Notes: generated by a model not told the origin, from the letters alone. 64,000 nt of DNA from Myxococcales bacterium (GCA_023898405.1 CP060221.1:1054001-1118000), one strand, 5' to 3'. Shown: positions 1 through 10,561, counted from the first letter of the stretch. Translations and numbers: made by a program.

Positions 1-840
1 AGCCAAAGCTGTCTCAATTATTTTAGCTCGAATTTTTTCATAAATGCGCGGCACTCCAGCCATAAAGGTTGGTCTAACCACTGCCATATCATCCATCAAT
101 TTATCGATGCTTTGAGCGAAGGCCAGTAAATGCCCCGTTCGAATCCATGCATATTCCAGCACGCGAGCGAAAATATGTGCTAGAGGCAAAAAAAGCATCT
201 GCACATCTTCTTCGTTTATGATCCCCAACTTATCGATAACATGAGCTTCGTAAAGAATATTATCGTGGCTGATCATAGCCCCTTTGGGCTCTCCCGTAGT
301 ACCTGAAGTATAAACCAAAGATGCAATAGCATCCTTTTCAACCGATATAGATTCAAACTCATCAGCTTGGTTTTCAACAAAGTTTTGATAATAAAGCTCG
401 TTTTGACGGAGCTCTCCTTCGACTTTGTCAAAAATAATCACTAAATCAAGCTGACTATCAGCTCCTTGTAAAGCTCTAAGCTTATCAAGTTGATTTTGGT
501 TTTCTACAAATATAACTTTAACTCCAGCATCAGACAGAATATAGCTGACCTGATCAGTTAAACTTGAATGGTAAATTGGTACAACGATGGCCCCTGTTTT
601 TATTATTGCCAAATCAGCAATAACCCACTCTGGTCGTGTCAAAGAGAGCAATGCGACTCTTTGCCCCGCTGTAACTGAAGCTGCTTTTAAAGCATTTGCT
701 AAACGAGCGACATCAGCAGAGAGTTCTTGCCAATTCCTAACTACCCATTTGTTATTTTTGGTGCAAAAATACTGGATGGCAGGGCGCTTATGAAAGCGCG
801 CCACAGAGTCATCAAATAGCGATATAAGCGATTCGCTCAT
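1..840 (-). CDS. AMP-dependent long-chain acyl-CoA synthetase, N-terminal 280 aa (cut by window edge)
   Basis: Reading the minus strand from the ATG at 840 gives 280 open codons running off the left edge. The product would activate fatty acids to acyl-CoA through an acyl-adenylate. Visible: the adenylate-forming P-loop motif YTSGTTGEPKG followed by AMISHDN, the upstream block RPEWVIADLAIIKTGAIVVP typical of the family, and the LFLPLAHIFAR block of long-chain (FAA1/FadD-like) enzymes. A ribosome site (GGGGTG) sits just before the start. The gene is divergent from the Ser/Thr kinase gene with 75 bp between them. The C-terminal AMP-binding half lies outside the window, so chain-length preference cannot be judged. 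Confidence 0.9.
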   Translation of the reverse strand, partial: MSESLISLFDDSVARFHKRPAIQYFCTKNNKWVVRNWQELSADVARLANALKAASVTAGQRVALLSLTRPEWVIADLAIIKTGAIVVPIYHSSLTDQVSYILSDAGVKVIFVENQNQLDKLRALQGADSQLDLVIIFDKVEGELRQNELYYQNFVENQADEFESISVEKDAIASLVYTSGTTGEPKGAMISHDNILYEAHVIDKLGIINEEDVQMLFLPLAHIFARVLEYAWIRTGHLLAFAQSIDKLMDDMAVVRPTFMAGVPRIYEKIRAKIIETALA

Positions 841-915
841 GTGCACCCCATTTATAAAAGGACTTTTAAGCTCTCAATACAAAGAAGAACGGCATAAGTA
901 AAGGACGCATCTTAG

Positions 916-2697
916 ATGATCACAGAAATAGCTAGCAAAGATATGCCGAAAAATATAGGCAACTATCGCCTTGTCAAAAAAATTGGGCAAGGCGGCATGA
1001 GCGTTGTCTATGAAGGATTCGATACCAGACTTGAGCGTTCTGTCGCTATTAAAATTCTTCATCCATTTTTAGCTGAAAGCGATGAATATAGAGCCAGATT
1101 TTTAAGAGAGGCTCAAGTTGTCGCACGCTTAACTCATCCAAATATCGTACAAATTTATGATATGGGCTACTCGGACCATGACAATAACTTGCTTTATATC
1201 GTAACTGAACTTGTTTCTGGACAAACCCTTAAAGACTGGGCTAAAAAAAATAATATTTTGGATGCACCAGAGTTTGCTGCACTTATTATTATTCAGATCG
1301 CACATGCCTTAGAGCACGCTCATCAAAAAGCTATTATTCACAGAGATATAAAACCTGAAAACATCATGCTCACAACCGAAGGCCAAATTAAACTTATGGA
1401 CTTTGGTATTGCCAGTATTGGCAGCGAAGAAAATCTTACCCAAGCAGGAACTTTGCTTGGATCCTTAGCCCATTTAGCTCCAGAAATTATCAATGGAAAC
1501 AAAGCATCCGTTGCCTCAGATATCTATTCGTTGTCGGTAGTATTTTTTTGGCTTCTAAGCAAAAAACTCCCTTTCAATGGCAACTCTCCTCACGCGCTTT
1601 TAAAAGCCATTGTGGATCAACCTGCCCCAAAAGCACAGCTTCTATCTCCTTTTGTATCTGATAGCTTGGCCTTGCTCGTAGAGAAGGGTATGAATAAAAA
1701 TCCCTCCTTTCGTTTTCAGTCAGCAAGCGCACTTATCAGTGCTATCCAACGAGCTTTGAAAGACTTTGGAGTTGCAATAGAGGACAAAAGTTTTTCTCAA
1801 GCAGTGGCAATGAAAAAGTCTTTATCGGACATAAAACGCACTATCAGCCAACAGATTGCCCAAAAAAAATCTGAATACGAAGCCCAAAAGCAAACAATAA
1901 AAGCTTTGGAACTTCAATGCAGACTCGATGCCCTACCAAATTCTAAGCGCCCAACTTCAAATTATTTTTTTAAAAAAACCCTTGCCCTATCTGCCATTTT
2001 TCTAATTGCTGCCGTGGCATTTTACTTATGGCCCAAAAATTCTTCTCAATCCTTGCCCAATATTTCAAAAACTATGGTCACTCAAGAAGTAATTATTTCA
2101 GCCAAAGAAGCTCAATCTATGCTGTCGGAGCCAATCATAGAAACTAAGACTGAAGCTCTTCCTCAAATTCAATCTGAACAAGAAAAAACACCACCTCCCA
2201 TAAAAAAGGAGCCACCTAAAAAAGAAACAATTTCAACTAAGAGTAAACAAAAAATTGATGTTGTTATTTGGCCTTTTGCCAATATTTTCATTGATGGAAA
2301 ACTGCTGGCCAAAAATCAAAAGAGCATAAGTTTACAGCTGCCTTTAGGTTCCCACAAATTGAGCTTTACCCACAAGTATGCTGCAACAGTAGAAAAATTG
2401 GTTAAAATCGATAAGATCACAGAGCCCGTAGAGCTTTCCATTGTTCTCAACAAAACTAAGCCTGCATTTCTAGTTGTACAGTGTTTACAGGATGCCAATG
2501 TTGCAATTAATTCGAGTTTTAAGGGAACAGCCCATCAAAGCACCAAAAAACCCATTGTGATAACACTGCCTGACCGAACTCATGCTATCAAAGAAAAAGT
2601 TTTAATCTATCTTGAAGGATTCAAACCCTACGTTAATGATATAGAGTTTACCGCCGGCAAAATAAAACTATTAAAAGTAAATTTGACACCAATCTAG
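916..2697 (+). CDS. Ser/Thr protein kinase with transmembrane segment and C-terminal PEGA-like domains
   Basis: 593-aa Hanks-type kinase. Kinase domain about 17-280: glycine loop GQGGMSVVYEG (24-34), ATP lysine K46, catalytic HRDIKPEN (142-149), DFG (162-164) and APE (188-190). All key residues are present, so it should be active. A lysine-rich coiled stretch (about 295-340) leads to a membrane segment (about 355-372), then a low-complexity linker rich in E, P and K. The C-terminal part (about 448-593) looks like two PEGA-type beta domains (WPFANIFIDGK...LPLGSHKLSF), expected outside the membrane. The start at 916 has AAGGA 10 nt upstream; a second ATG at 943 is possible. It precedes a TPR-like membrane protein and an FHA-containing sigma54 activator, a natural downstream partner because FHA domains bind phosphothreonine. 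That link is inferred. Confidence 0.92.
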   Translation: MITEIASKDMPKNIGNYRLVKKIGQGGMSVVYEGFDTRLERSVAIKILHPFLAESDEYRARFLREAQVVARLTHPNIVQIYDMGYSDHDNNLLYIVTELVSGQTLKDWAKKNNILDAPEFAALIIIQIAHALEHAHQKAIIHRDIKPENIMLTTEGQIKLMDFGIASIGSEENLTQAGTLLGSLAHLAPEIINGNKASVASDIYSLSVVFFWLLSKKLPFNGNSPHALLKAIVDQPAPKAQLLSPFVSDSLALLVEKGMNKNPSFRFQSASALISAIQRALKDFGVAIEDKSFSQAVAMKKSLSDIKRTISQQIAQKKSEYEAQKQTIKALELQCRLDALPNSKRPTSNYFFKKTLALSAIFLIAAVAFYLWPKNSSQSLPNISKTMVTQEVIISAKEAQSMLSEPIIETKTEALPQIQSEQEKTPPPIKKEPPKKETISTKSKQKIDVVIWPFANIFIDGKLLAKNQKSISLQLPLGSHKLSFTHKYAATVEKLVKIDKITEPVELSIVLNKTKPAFLVVQCLQDANVAINSSFKGTAHQSTKKPIVITLPDRTHAIKEKVLIYLEGFKPYVNDIEFTAGKIKLLKVNLTPI

Positions 2698-2917
2698 TAT
2701 TTTTTTAAAAAAACAAAAAACACGCACATCAAATAACCACACAATATTATTTTAATATTTTTATTGTTGAATTTTTTCGTTTGCAACGCTACTCCTTCTG
2801 CCATGGATAACGCGTCTTATCTCTTAGCTAAAAGATTTTATTAATTCACAGGCATGCAATATTGCTATCATGTGCTTTTAAGAAGTAGATGAAAAATTAA
2901 ATAGCAAGAGGCATACC

Positions 2918-3712
2918 GTGCGTACTTTTTCTCTTGGATTATTTGTTTGCTTGCTTTGTTGTAATGTCTTTGGTGAAAGCAGCCCCAAAGAACATCTCCA
3001 TAGTGCAACCACACTTTTCAACCGAGGCCATTACAAGCAAGCGATAGAACAACTTTCTGATATTGATGTCAGAAAAGATTTTGATGATAGCGACGATATG
3101 AAAATTGCTCTAAAAATTCGTGCTATTTCTCTCAATGAAAGTGGGGATAAAACTGGCGCAATCGAAAACATACGTGAACTTTATTTTTTAGATCCTCATT
3201 ATCGCTTTGATGCCTTTGATACACCGAGCGATGTCATGCAGCTTGCTGAGCGCGAACTAAAAGTTATCGAAGAAAAAAATAAACAACTTGCATCTATAAA
3301 AATTTCTCAACCCCTAGTTAATGCCCAAGCTAAGACACAACAAAAAATTAATTTAACAAAACCCAAAATGCCGATTTCCAATACTTTGTTTCCTTTTGGT
3401 ATCAATCACTATCTTTTAAACTCGCCGATCAAGGCTTCTGTTTATTTATCCCTGCAAGGCCTTAGCCTTTTAGGCAATATTGGTGCATATTGGTGGAAAC
3501 AAAGCTATTTAGATGAATTTGGGTCCTCTCGATTGAGCAAACCTGAGTATAAATCTCGTTTTGAGGCCGCTCAAATTATCCAGTATGTCGCGCTGGGAAC
3601 CTTTGTTGTTTCATTGGGTGCTTCGATTGTCGATGCACTCATCACTTATTCAAATGATACTTCAAAGCATGAAACTACAAATGAAATAGCTCCTTCGTTA
3701 CACATTAATTAA
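2918..3712 (+). CDS. Exported TPR-like protein with two C-terminal membrane segments, unknown function
   Basis: 264 aa from a GTG start with AAGAGG upstream. Signal peptide (about 1-20, ending NVFG), then a helical region (25-110) with TPR character (LHSATTLFNRGHYKQAIEQL), a charged linker, and two hydrophobic segments (about 165-190 and 215-245). The block FPFGINHYLLNSPIKA before the first segment recalls small membrane proteins annotated DUF5683, but I am not sure. It sits between a membrane kinase and an FHA-sigma54 activator, 28 bp from the latter, so the three probably form one transcription unit. Function is unknown; a scaffold or sensor for the kinase is conceivable. Confidence 0.75.
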   Translation: MRTFSLGLFVCLLCCNVFGESSPKEHLHSATTLFNRGHYKQAIEQLSDIDVRKDFDDSDDMKIALKIRAISLNESGDKTGAIENIRELYFLDPHYRFDAFDTPSDVMQLAERELKVIEEKNKQLASIKISQPLVNAQAKTQQKINLTKPKMPISNTLFPFGINHYLLNSPIKASVYLSLQGLSLLGNIGAYWWKQSYLDEFGSSRLSKPEYKSRFEAAQIIQYVALGTFVVSLGASIVDALITYSNDTSKHETTNEIAPSLHIN

Positions 3713-3740
3713 ACGGCACCTCAACCTCTAAGGATGTAAC

Positions 3741-5540
3741 ATGGCCTCTATCGAAATTTCTGACGCTATAGGCGGCAAAAAAAGTATTAGCTTGTTCAAA
3801 CGTCTTTCTATAGTTGGCCGAGGTGAAGGCGTAGATATCGAGCTTCTCGACCCCAACGCTCCAGCATTGGCAGCTTATATTAGCCAAAGCGGAAATTCTT
3901 TTACTCTCTCTATACCCGAACACGAACCTGCAGCCCTTGTAAAAGGATTTCCATCAAAGAAATTCACTCTAATTGATAATGAAAGTTTTAGTTTGGGATC
4001 AGACCTACTCACTTTTAGAGCTCACGATCAAGAACATATCTCCACAGAAAACAAAAAAAATGATGAGTATGATCAAGTGCTCGCCTACAAAAGATTGCTC
4101 AATTTCTCGCAAAGAATCGCCAAAGAAAAAGATATTGATACGCTTCTTTCAACCTTACTCAAAGAAATTACTCAACTTACAGGCGCTGAGCATGGCTTTT
4201 TAGTTTTGATAGAAGATGGCGTTCCCAAAAGAAAAGTTCAGGAATCAATCGATAGCAAAGAACCCATGGAATGCTTAAGCCCAATGAGTGACTCTATCGT
4301 AAAAAAAGTTATTAGCCAAAAAGAACCAGTAATAATTAGCGATGCCCTCAACGATCAAGAATTTTCAAGCTCTTTATCAGTTATCAACTATCGTTTGACT
4401 TCTGTGATGTGCGTTCCCCTGATATATCAAGGACATATTTTTGGCGCAATCTATGTTGCCAATAACTCTTTTACCCATGCATTTAACCAAAAAAGTTTAG
4501 AGCTCATGACCATCTACTCCAGCCAAGCAGCTATGCTCGTGCAGAATGCTCTTCATATCAACGCTCTCAAAAACCATACAAAATCTTTGCAAGACAGCCT
4601 AGAATTCACTAAATTTGGTGGTTTGATTGGCGGCTGCTCAAGTATGCAGCATATTTTTCGTCAGGTTGAAAAAATTGCATCCACCGATGTGAATGTGTTG
4701 ATAACAGGTGAAACAGGAACAGGAAAAGAGCAAATTGCACGCGAAATACATAACCGCTCACTCAGAAAAGAGAACTCTTTTATTATTGTTAACTGCAATG
4801 CCATACCAGAAAATTTGCTAGAGAGTGAATTATTCGGGCATGTCAGGGGGGCGTTTAGTGGTGCCACCCAAAGCCGTATTGGAAAAATTCAGATGGCACA
4901 TAACGGCACCATCTTTTTAGATGAAATCAGTGAACTGCCATTGCATTTGCAAATAAAAATTATGGAGGTTTTAAGCGAAAACCGCATAAGCAAAATTGGC
5001 GATAACAAAAGCGAAGAAATAAATATTCGAGTTATCGCTGCAAGCAATCGCGACTTAATGGAAATGGTCAAAGCTCAGGCTTTTCGTCAAGATCTTTACT
5101 ACCGGCTCAACATCGTTCAAATAACAGCACCTCCTCTCAGAGAAAGAGGCAACGATGTATTGGTTATTGCTAATTTTTTCCTACAAAAATATGCCAAAAT
5201 CTATGGCAAAGAAGTCATAGGCTTAGATCAAGAAGCACAAAATACCATTCTCAATTTTCAATGGCCTGGAAATATACGGCAACTGGAAAACCGTATTCGA
5301 AGAGCGGTAGTCATGAGCGATCACAATCGCATTAGTGTGAATGACTTGGGCATCAAAGCTGATATGGAAAATGGCATCTTACCTTTAGCAGATGCTCTTG
5401 AACGCTTCCGTTCTCAGTATATCCACGAATCGCTGGAAAGAAATGCCCACAACAGGACTAAGACTGCACACGAACTTGGCGTTGATCCGCGAACTATTTT
5501 TCGGCACCTAGAAGGATTAAAGAAGGAATTGGACAGTTGA
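3741..5540 (+). CDS. Sigma54-dependent transcriptional activator with FHA and GAF sensory domains
   Basis: 599-aa enhancer-binding protein. Order: FHA-like domain (about 1-95; VGRGEGVDIELLDPNAPALAAYI), GAF domain (about 125-275), AAA+ domain (about 293-530) and Fis-type helix-turn-helix (about 571-592). Walker A GETGTGKE (323-330), sigma54-contact loop GAFSGA (370-375, serine in place of the commoner threonine), Walker B IFLDE (391-395), and the RQDLYYRLN block (449-457). Active EBPs remodel sigma54 polymerase at -24/-12 promoters by ATP hydrolysis. An FHA domain rather than a receiver suggests control by Ser/Thr phosphorylation, and a kinase is encoded two genes upstream; this architecture is common in Myxococcota. 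Target genes cannot be read from the window, and I found no convincing sigma54 promoter nearby. Confidence 0.93.
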   Translation: MASIEISDAIGGKKSISLFKRLSIVGRGEGVDIELLDPNAPALAAYISQSGNSFTLSIPEHEPAALVKGFPSKKFTLIDNESFSLGSDLLTFRAHDQEHISTENKKNDEYDQVLAYKRLLNFSQRIAKEKDIDTLLSTLLKEITQLTGAEHGFLVLIEDGVPKRKVQESIDSKEPMECLSPMSDSIVKKVISQKEPVIISDALNDQEFSSSLSVINYRLTSVMCVPLIYQGHIFGAIYVANNSFTHAFNQKSLELMTIYSSQAAMLVQNALHINALKNHTKSLQDSLEFTKFGGLIGGCSSMQHIFRQVEKIASTDVNVLITGETGTGKEQIAREIHNRSLRKENSFIIVNCNAIPENLLESELFGHVRGAFSGATQSRIGKIQMAHNGTIFLDEISELPLHLQIKIMEVLSENRISKIGDNKSEEINIRVIAASNRDLMEMVKAQAFRQDLYYRLNIVQITAPPLRERGNDVLVIANFFLQKYAKIYGKEVIGLDQEAQNTILNFQWPGNIRQLENRIRRAVVMSDHNRISVNDLGIKADMENGILPLADALERFRSQYIHESLERNAHNRTKTAHELGVDPRTIFRHLEGLKKELDS

Positions 5541-5633
5541 ATTCCAAAGACTGCTCAATGTAATTTTGTTCATTACTTATGTTGTAAGATGTTAAGCAAC
5601 ACCAGAATATTGACCTATTTTTTCGAGGAATTC

Positions 5634-6170
5634 GTGAAGAGATTTTACCTGGAATTAGTGTGCTTCTTACAGGTATCCTTGATTGGCTGTGTTGATTACG
5701 TAAAGATGGATGAAGAGAGCATGTTAAATGAATTACATTCATTTCCGCCGGTAATCGATACTCAATATTTAAGCCCGCACCCTTCGAGCTTGATAAATAC
5801 TATTAGTCTAGGAAAAAATTGCAGTGTAGTTTTTAAAGTACCTCCTATCAAGGATAAAAACCCCAACGATACGCTGTATTACTTATGGTTTTTGGATAAT
5901 CGGCTCGTGCTCCCTCAGTCTACAATTGCTCCGGAATTTCGTGATTCAGGTATCATCACGCTCACTATCGACGAGCAATTCTTGCTGTCTCATTTTGAAC
6001 CTAAAGCAATAAAAGATTTTTTTAGCAGGCCTCATTTGATCGAATTCTTTGTGTCGGACGTGGTCTGGCAAATTCCCGAAAGTCGATATCTAGATGAAAG
6101 CAAACAAGATGGAAAAAATCATGTGGATTATGCGTATTGGATCGTCAACTTCAATAATGATCCGTGCTAA
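5634..6170 (+). CDS. Putative lipoprotein of unknown function
   Basis: The GTG start at 5634 with GAGGAA directly upstream gives 178 aa; the frame is open from an ATG at 5589, but that longer start lacks a signal peptide. From the GTG, the N-terminus has a hydrophobic stretch ending in the lipobox-like SLIGC, consistent with Lgt/Lsp processing, although a glutamate within the hydrophobic part is unusual. The rest (DTLYYLWFLDNRLVLPQ) looks beta-rich and secreted; no family recognised. It overlaps the next lipoprotein gene by 14 bp if that gene starts at 6157, implying translational coupling. The two products may work together at the outer membrane (inference). Confidence 0.6.
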   Translation: MKRFYLELVCFLQVSLIGCVDYVKMDEESMLNELHSFPPVIDTQYLSPHPSSLINTISLGKNCSVVFKVPPIKDKNPNDTLYYLWFLDNRLVLPQSTIAPEFRDSGIITLTIDEQFLLSHFEPKAIKDFFSRPHLIEFFVSDVVWQIPESRYLDESKQDGKNHVDYAYWIVNFNNDPC

Positions 6171-7839
6171 CTCAAAACCTTTGGGTCTAGGATTTTTACT
6201 TGCGTGTTTCCTGGGCGTTTCTCTTTCCTGCTCCAAAGGAATATTCAACGATGATATCAATGCAGACAGCGCATTTTTTGATTGTGGAGATTTTTGTAAA
6301 GAGCACGAACTTAATGTTTTTAAGTATGGAAAATTTCACATTGAGGTCGATGCCATTGGCCAACCGCCCCAAATATTTTACAATGTAGAACCAAAAATGC
6401 TCGCTCAAGGACTAGAACTCAACAGATACATAACAGTCAGCGGTTTTGCACAGGGAGCTTCAGCATTTCTTAAACTTGATGCACAAAAAGAACACAACCC
6501 TACATCCTTTTTCGCCGATATCATCGCCATTCCTGTTGCCAACAAACTAAATTACCTATCACCACCGCTGCCGCTCATAAGATCTAAACTTAAAAGTGAC
6601 CAAAGCTTTTCTATCATGGTTCAGGCAGATCTCGATTATGTGTTTGTTCTCAATCCTAATGGGCTCTACAACCGAGCTCCTATTTTTCTAAGCCCAGGAC
6701 CGCTCAATAAAGATACAAATCTGAGCTTTAACGTCGCCAAAGAAAAACCAAAACTTATGGGACGCGTTTCCTCTAGCGATACAAGCCTGATGGCAAACTT
6801 TCAAATTCCACAGATCAAAGCTAAAATCACTCAAGGTAATCGATTGGTTTCTTCGGTAGAGTCCATTAAAAAAAATGGCACTATTGTTATAGAGCTCTCT
6901 GATACATTTTTGGCACCACCTAAAGATCTCCCATTAACCCTTATTATTGAAGCGCAGGATCCAGAGATTGCCTTGCCAAGGGTAAAAATAAAATTAGACA
7001 AAAATATACTTGGGACTGATATTAATATTGGCGATATTGATCTTGGCCAACTCTATCCACCATTTCCTGCCACTTTAGAAATTGTAGGTGCCGATCAGTC
7101 TGTCATTGCCCATGCAACTGTCTTTATGAGGGCTAAGGTTGGCCTTGGCACTTCTTTTATCAAGAAGCAGGTGGATAGCTCGGGACTCACAACTTTCAAT
7201 CAGCTTTATCAGGGATCATATGACATTGCAGTTATTCCGCCGTTTGCCAGCCCTTTTGCTATGAAACTTATCAAAAACTTTAACCTAGAAACTGCTCCAA
7301 AAAATAATATTAAAATAGAGCTTCCTTTACGCCAATATTTTCACGGAACCATTAGCGATAGCAACAATAACAAAGTAAGTGGAGCCCAAGTTGAGCTCCT
7401 GCGCATCGGGAATATAGGAGACTTTGCCACAGAAGATATTTTTGATGACATGCTCTTTAAGCTGACGGCGATAACCAATATCGATGGTCACATTTGTCAA
7501 AGGAATTTTGGCTTTGAAACCTCTAATCAAAATCAATGCTCACCTTTAACACTCGATGAAGGACGTTATCTCGCTCATATTATCCCCGCTCCAGGTAGTA
7601 AGCTTGCACATCATTGGCTCACCTTCGACTTCCCTAAAACAAATTCACTCAACATAAATCTTGATTCTCCTCGGGTTTTGGTTGGAAAGATCTTTGCGCC
7701 AAAACGTGAAGCAGTAATTAAAAATGCTTTCATCACCATTTATTCGGCAAAAAACAGTTTTTATGGCCAAGCAAAAGTAGTGGCCAGCACCATAACTGAT
7801 ACCAATGGAATCTTACGTGCTTTTATCTCAGAGAATTAG
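6157..7839 (+). CDS. Lipoprotein with carboxypeptidase-regulatory-like beta domains, unknown function
   Basis: About 560 aa from the ATG at 6157, which begins a good lipoprotein signal (FLLACFLGVSLSC, cysteine about residue 25). In-frame ATGs at 6094, 6121 and 6130 are alternatives; none has a strong ribosome site, and initiation is probably coupled to the upstream lipoprotein gene it overlaps. The body is beta-rich. Around 385-470 the sequence YFHGTISDSNNNKVSGAQVEL matches transthyretin-like carboxypeptidase-regulatory domains, and a second such stretch (VLVGKIFAPKREAVIKNAFI) ends the protein. These domains usually mediate adhesion or cell-surface assembly. The protein stops soon after the second domain begins its strand pattern, so the C-terminal domain may be short. 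Function unknown. Confidence 0.7.
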   Translation: MIRANSKPLGLGFLLACFLGVSLSCSKGIFNDDINADSAFFDCGDFCKEHELNVFKYGKFHIEVDAIGQPPQIFYNVEPKMLAQGLELNRYITVSGFAQGASAFLKLDAQKEHNPTSFFADIIAIPVANKLNYLSPPLPLIRSKLKSDQSFSIMVQADLDYVFVLNPNGLYNRAPIFLSPGPLNKDTNLSFNVAKEKPKLMGRVSSSDTSLMANFQIPQIKAKITQGNRLVSSVESIKKNGTIVIELSDTFLAPPKDLPLTLIIEAQDPEIALPRVKIKLDKNILGTDINIGDIDLGQLYPPFPATLEIVGADQSVIAHATVFMRAKVGLGTSFIKKQVDSSGLTTFNQLYQGSYDIAVIPPFASPFAMKLIKNFNLETAPKNNIKIELPLRQYFHGTISDSNNNKVSGAQVELLRIGNIGDFATEDIFDDMLFKLTAITNIDGHICQRNFGFETSNQNQCSPLTLDEGRYLAHIIPAPGSKLAHHWLTFDFPKTNSLNINLDSPRVLVGKIFAPKREAVIKNAFITIYSAKNSFYGQAKVVASTITDTNGILRAFISEN

Positions 7840-8046
7840 AACCACCGAACTTAGGCTTAAGTCGTACCAATCAATCTGCAAAATAAAGCTCTTAGCTGCT
7901 TTCCTAAAGAGAATAAAATATTTGGCATGAACTTTTTGCTAACAATTAAAAAATCAAACAATATGAAGATCTTGCCGCTAGACATAGCAGCGTACTTGCC
8001 TTATCCATCTTTCCATCTATACTTAGTCTGCAGTACATAAAATCAA

Positions 8047-10500
8047 ATGGAGGCCATGGTGACGGGACAAAAACCACACCCTGATACAGCCGCTCCCAGC
8101 AATTTGCCAAGCGAACTGCCTATTTTACCTTTGCGGAATAGCGTCTTTTTTCCTGGCGCAGTGATGCCACTTACCATTGGCCGCACTAAGACCATTCGAC
8201 TCATTGAAGAGGCTACCAAAGAAAAAAGCTTATTGGGTATTATCACTCAGCGTGCGCCCGAGATCGATGATCCTGGCCTAGAAGACATGTACAAAGTTGG
8301 TACCGCTGCTCGTATCATCAAACTTGCGCGAGCTGGGAAAGATGGATTCAATATTGTCGTTGAAGGGGTCTGTCGTTTTAAGGTAGATGAATTTAACCAA
8401 ACAGATCCTTTTTTTACAGCAAAAGTTTCCCCCCTCGTTGATGAAGACAGCAATGATGTTGAAGTTGAAGCTCTGTCATTAAATTTACGGAACACAGCGC
8501 GAGAAGTAATTGATCTTTTGCCTGAAATTCCGGTTATGGCCAAACAGTTGCTCGATTCCATCAGCGCACCTGGACATTTGGCTGACCTTATCACCGCCAA
8601 TATCGATGCTACTATTGAAGAAAAGCAAGATGTCTTGGAGGCGGTAGCTCTCAAAAAGCGATTGGTAAAAGTGCTCGAACTTCTCAACCGTCAATTTGAG
8701 GTGCTCAAGCTTTCAAATAAAATCAACACCCAAGTAAAAGGTGAAATGAGCAAGACGCAACGAGAGTACTATCTGCGTCAACAACTCAAAGCCATTCGCG
8801 AAGAACTCGGTGAAAAAGACGATGAAGAAAATGGCCTAGAAGAACTCAAAAAACGACTTAAAGATGCTGAACTTTCTGAAGAAGCCCAAAAGGCTGCGAA
8901 GAGAGAACTTAAAAGAATGAGCAATATGCAACCTAGTCAAGCCGAGTACACTGTTGCTCGCACCTATCTTGATTGGCTTGCTGATTTACCTTGGACAAAG
9001 TCAAGCAAAGACAATCTCAACTTGACGAATGCAAAGAAGATTCTAGACCATGATCACTATGGTTTGGATAGAATCAAAAAGCGTATCATAGAGTATCTGG
9101 CTGTCAGAAAACTTAAAGATGACATGAAGGGCCCCATTTTATGCTTCTTGGGACCTCCTGGCGTTGGTAAAACTTCTTTGGGCCGCTCAATCGCTCAGGC
9201 ATTGGGTAGAAAGTTTTATCGTATGTCCTTAGGTGGTGTACGTGATGAAGCAGAAATTCGTGGCCACAGACGGACTTACATTGGAGCGCTTCCTGGCCGT
9301 ATTATTCAGGGCATGAAAAAAGCCGGAATGCACAACCCGGTATTTTTGCTCGATGAGATCGATAAACTTGGCAACGATTTTAGAGGTGATCCTTCCAGCG
9401 CTTTGCTTGAAGTACTCGATCCAGAACAAAATAGTACCTTTAGCGATCATTATTTAGACGTTCCCTTTGATCTATCGAAAGTCTTATTCATAGCTACAGC
9501 TAATGAAACAGATACTATTCCTGCAGCTCTAAAAGACCGTATGGAGGTTATAGAGCTCCCTGGTTATACCTATGAAGAAAAACTCAATATTGCCAAGCGC
9601 CATTTGATTCCTAAGCAAATTCTTGCCCACGGTATTAGCGACGATGATATTGAAATACCAGATGAAAGTATCATGCTCATCGCCCATGGCTATACACGCG
9701 AAGCAGGTGTCAGAAATTTTGAACGTGAAGTAGCTGCTGTCTGTCGTTATATCGCTGTTTTGGTAGCCAAACATAAGCAAGAATACCCAGACAAGGCTTT
9801 TGGAAAAGTTGTAGTAGATAAAGCCTACGTGGAAAAAATACTTGGGCCTGAGCGTTTTTATAACGAAAGCGCTGAACGCACTTCTATTCCTGGTATTGCT
9901 ACTGGGCTTGCCTGGACTGCAGCGGGCGGTGATTTGCTTTTCATCGAAGCTACCCGCATGGGAGGAAAGGGCTCTCTCATTCTCACCGGAAAATTGGGTG
10001 AAGTAATGAAAGAATCTGCCCAAACTGCTCTATCGTGGGTACGCAGTAAAGCTTCAGATTTTTCTTTGGCCTCATCTGTCAATGAGCATTTTTTGGATAA
10101 AACCGATATCCACATTCACTTTCCAGCTGGTGCTATTCCTAAAGATGGACCTTCGGCTGGTGTGACAATCATCACAGCCTTGGTTTCGCTTCTTACCGGA
10201 AGACGTACTCGAGCAAATATCGCCATGACTGGCGAAGTAACATTGCGCGGCCTGGTTCTTCCTGTTGGCGGTATTAAAGAAAAAGTGTTAGCTGCTCACA
10301 GAGCCGGTATAAAACAAGTGATCATGCCTGCACGCAATCAAAAAGATCTCGATGATATCCCGAAAAATGTCCGTTCAGAGATCAAATTTGTCTTTGCTAA
10401 AAATGTTGATGACGTATTAGAGGCAGCCTTGATGCCTGATAAAATCAAAAAGAAATCAATCAAACTTCCTGCCTCTTCTGAAGAAGCAGCTCAAATTTAA
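8047..10500 (+). CDS. lon: ATP-dependent Lon protease (LonA)
   Basis: 817 aa, typical LonA length. N-terminal substrate-binding domain ([19 protein letters not shown]), long coiled region, AAA+ module with Walker A GPPGVGKT and Walker [10 protein letters not shown], and C-terminal protease domain. The catalytic serine is in KDGPSAG (S703) and the lysine lies 43 residues later in GGIKEK (K746), the same spacing as in E. coli Lon. It degrades misfolded and regulatory proteins in the cytoplasm. Start: the frame opens at ATG 8047, but GGAGG at 8049-8053 fits a start at GTG 8059 (or ATG 8056) better, removing 3-4 residues. A perfect hairpin follows the gene. No sigma32-type heat-shock promoter was recognised. 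Confidence 0.97.
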   Translation: MEAMVTGQKPHPDTAAPSNLPSELPILPLRNSVFFPGAVMPLTIGRTKTIRLIEEATKEKSLLGIITQRAPEIDDPGLEDMYKVGTAARIIKLARAGKDGFNIVVEGVCRFKVDEFNQTDPFFTAKVSPLVDEDSNDVEVEALSLNLRNTAREVIDLLPEIPVMAKQLLDSISAPGHLADLITANIDATIEEKQDVLEAVALKKRLVKVLELLNRQFEVLKLSNKINTQVKGEMSKTQREYYLRQQLKAIREELGEKDDEENGLEELKKRLKDAELSEEAQKAAKRELKRMSNMQPSQAEYTVARTYLDWLADLPWTKSSKDNLNLTNAKKILDHDHYGLDRIKKRIIEYLAVRKLKDDMKGPILCFLGPPGVGKTSLGRSIAQALGRKFYRMSLGGVRDEAEIRGHRRTYIGALPGRIIQGMKKAGMHNPVFLLDEIDKLGNDFRGDPSSALLEVLDPEQNSTFSDHYLDVPFDLSKVLFIATANETDTIPAALKDRMEVIELPGYTYEEKLNIAKRHLIPKQILAHGISDDDIEIPDESIMLIAHGYTREAGVRNFEREVAAVCRYIAVLVAKHKQEYPDKAFGKVVVDKAYVEKILGPERFYNESAERTSIPGIATGLAWTAAGGDLLFIEATRMGGKGSLILTGKLGEVMKESAQTALSWVRSKASDFSLASSVNEHFLDKTDIHIHFPAGAIPKDGPSAGVTIITALVSLLTGRRTRANIAMTGEVTLRGLVLPVGGIKEKVLAAHRAGIKQVIMPARNQKDLDDIPKNVRSEIKFVFAKNVDDVLEAALMPDKIKKKSIKLPASSEEAAQI

Positions 10501-10509
10501 ATGCATTAT

Positions 10510-10535
10510 GTCGCTCTAGTTTTTTCTAGAGCGAC
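10510..10535 (+). terminator. Hairpin terminator after lon
   Basis: Perfect 10-bp stem GTCGCTCTAG / CTAGAGCGAC with a loop of six T, starting 10 bp after the lon stop codon. The following tract (TATTTCCCCTGTTTT) is only moderately T-rich, so termination may be partial. Confidence 0.6.
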
Positions 10536-10561
10536 TATTTCCCCTGTTTTCTGGCCATATT

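Noticed and set aside
137..147. GTTCGAATCC, resembling a tRNA T-loop
   Set aside because: It lies within the acyl-CoA synthetase coding sequence and no cloverleaf can be built around it.
587..793. 68-codon open frame on the plus strand
   Set aside because: Antisense to the acyl-CoA synthetase, which has clear family motifs on the other strand.
7923..7941. Possible sigma54 promoter (TGGCA ... TTGC) upstream of lon
   Set aside because: GG and GC are separated by 12 nt instead of the required 10.
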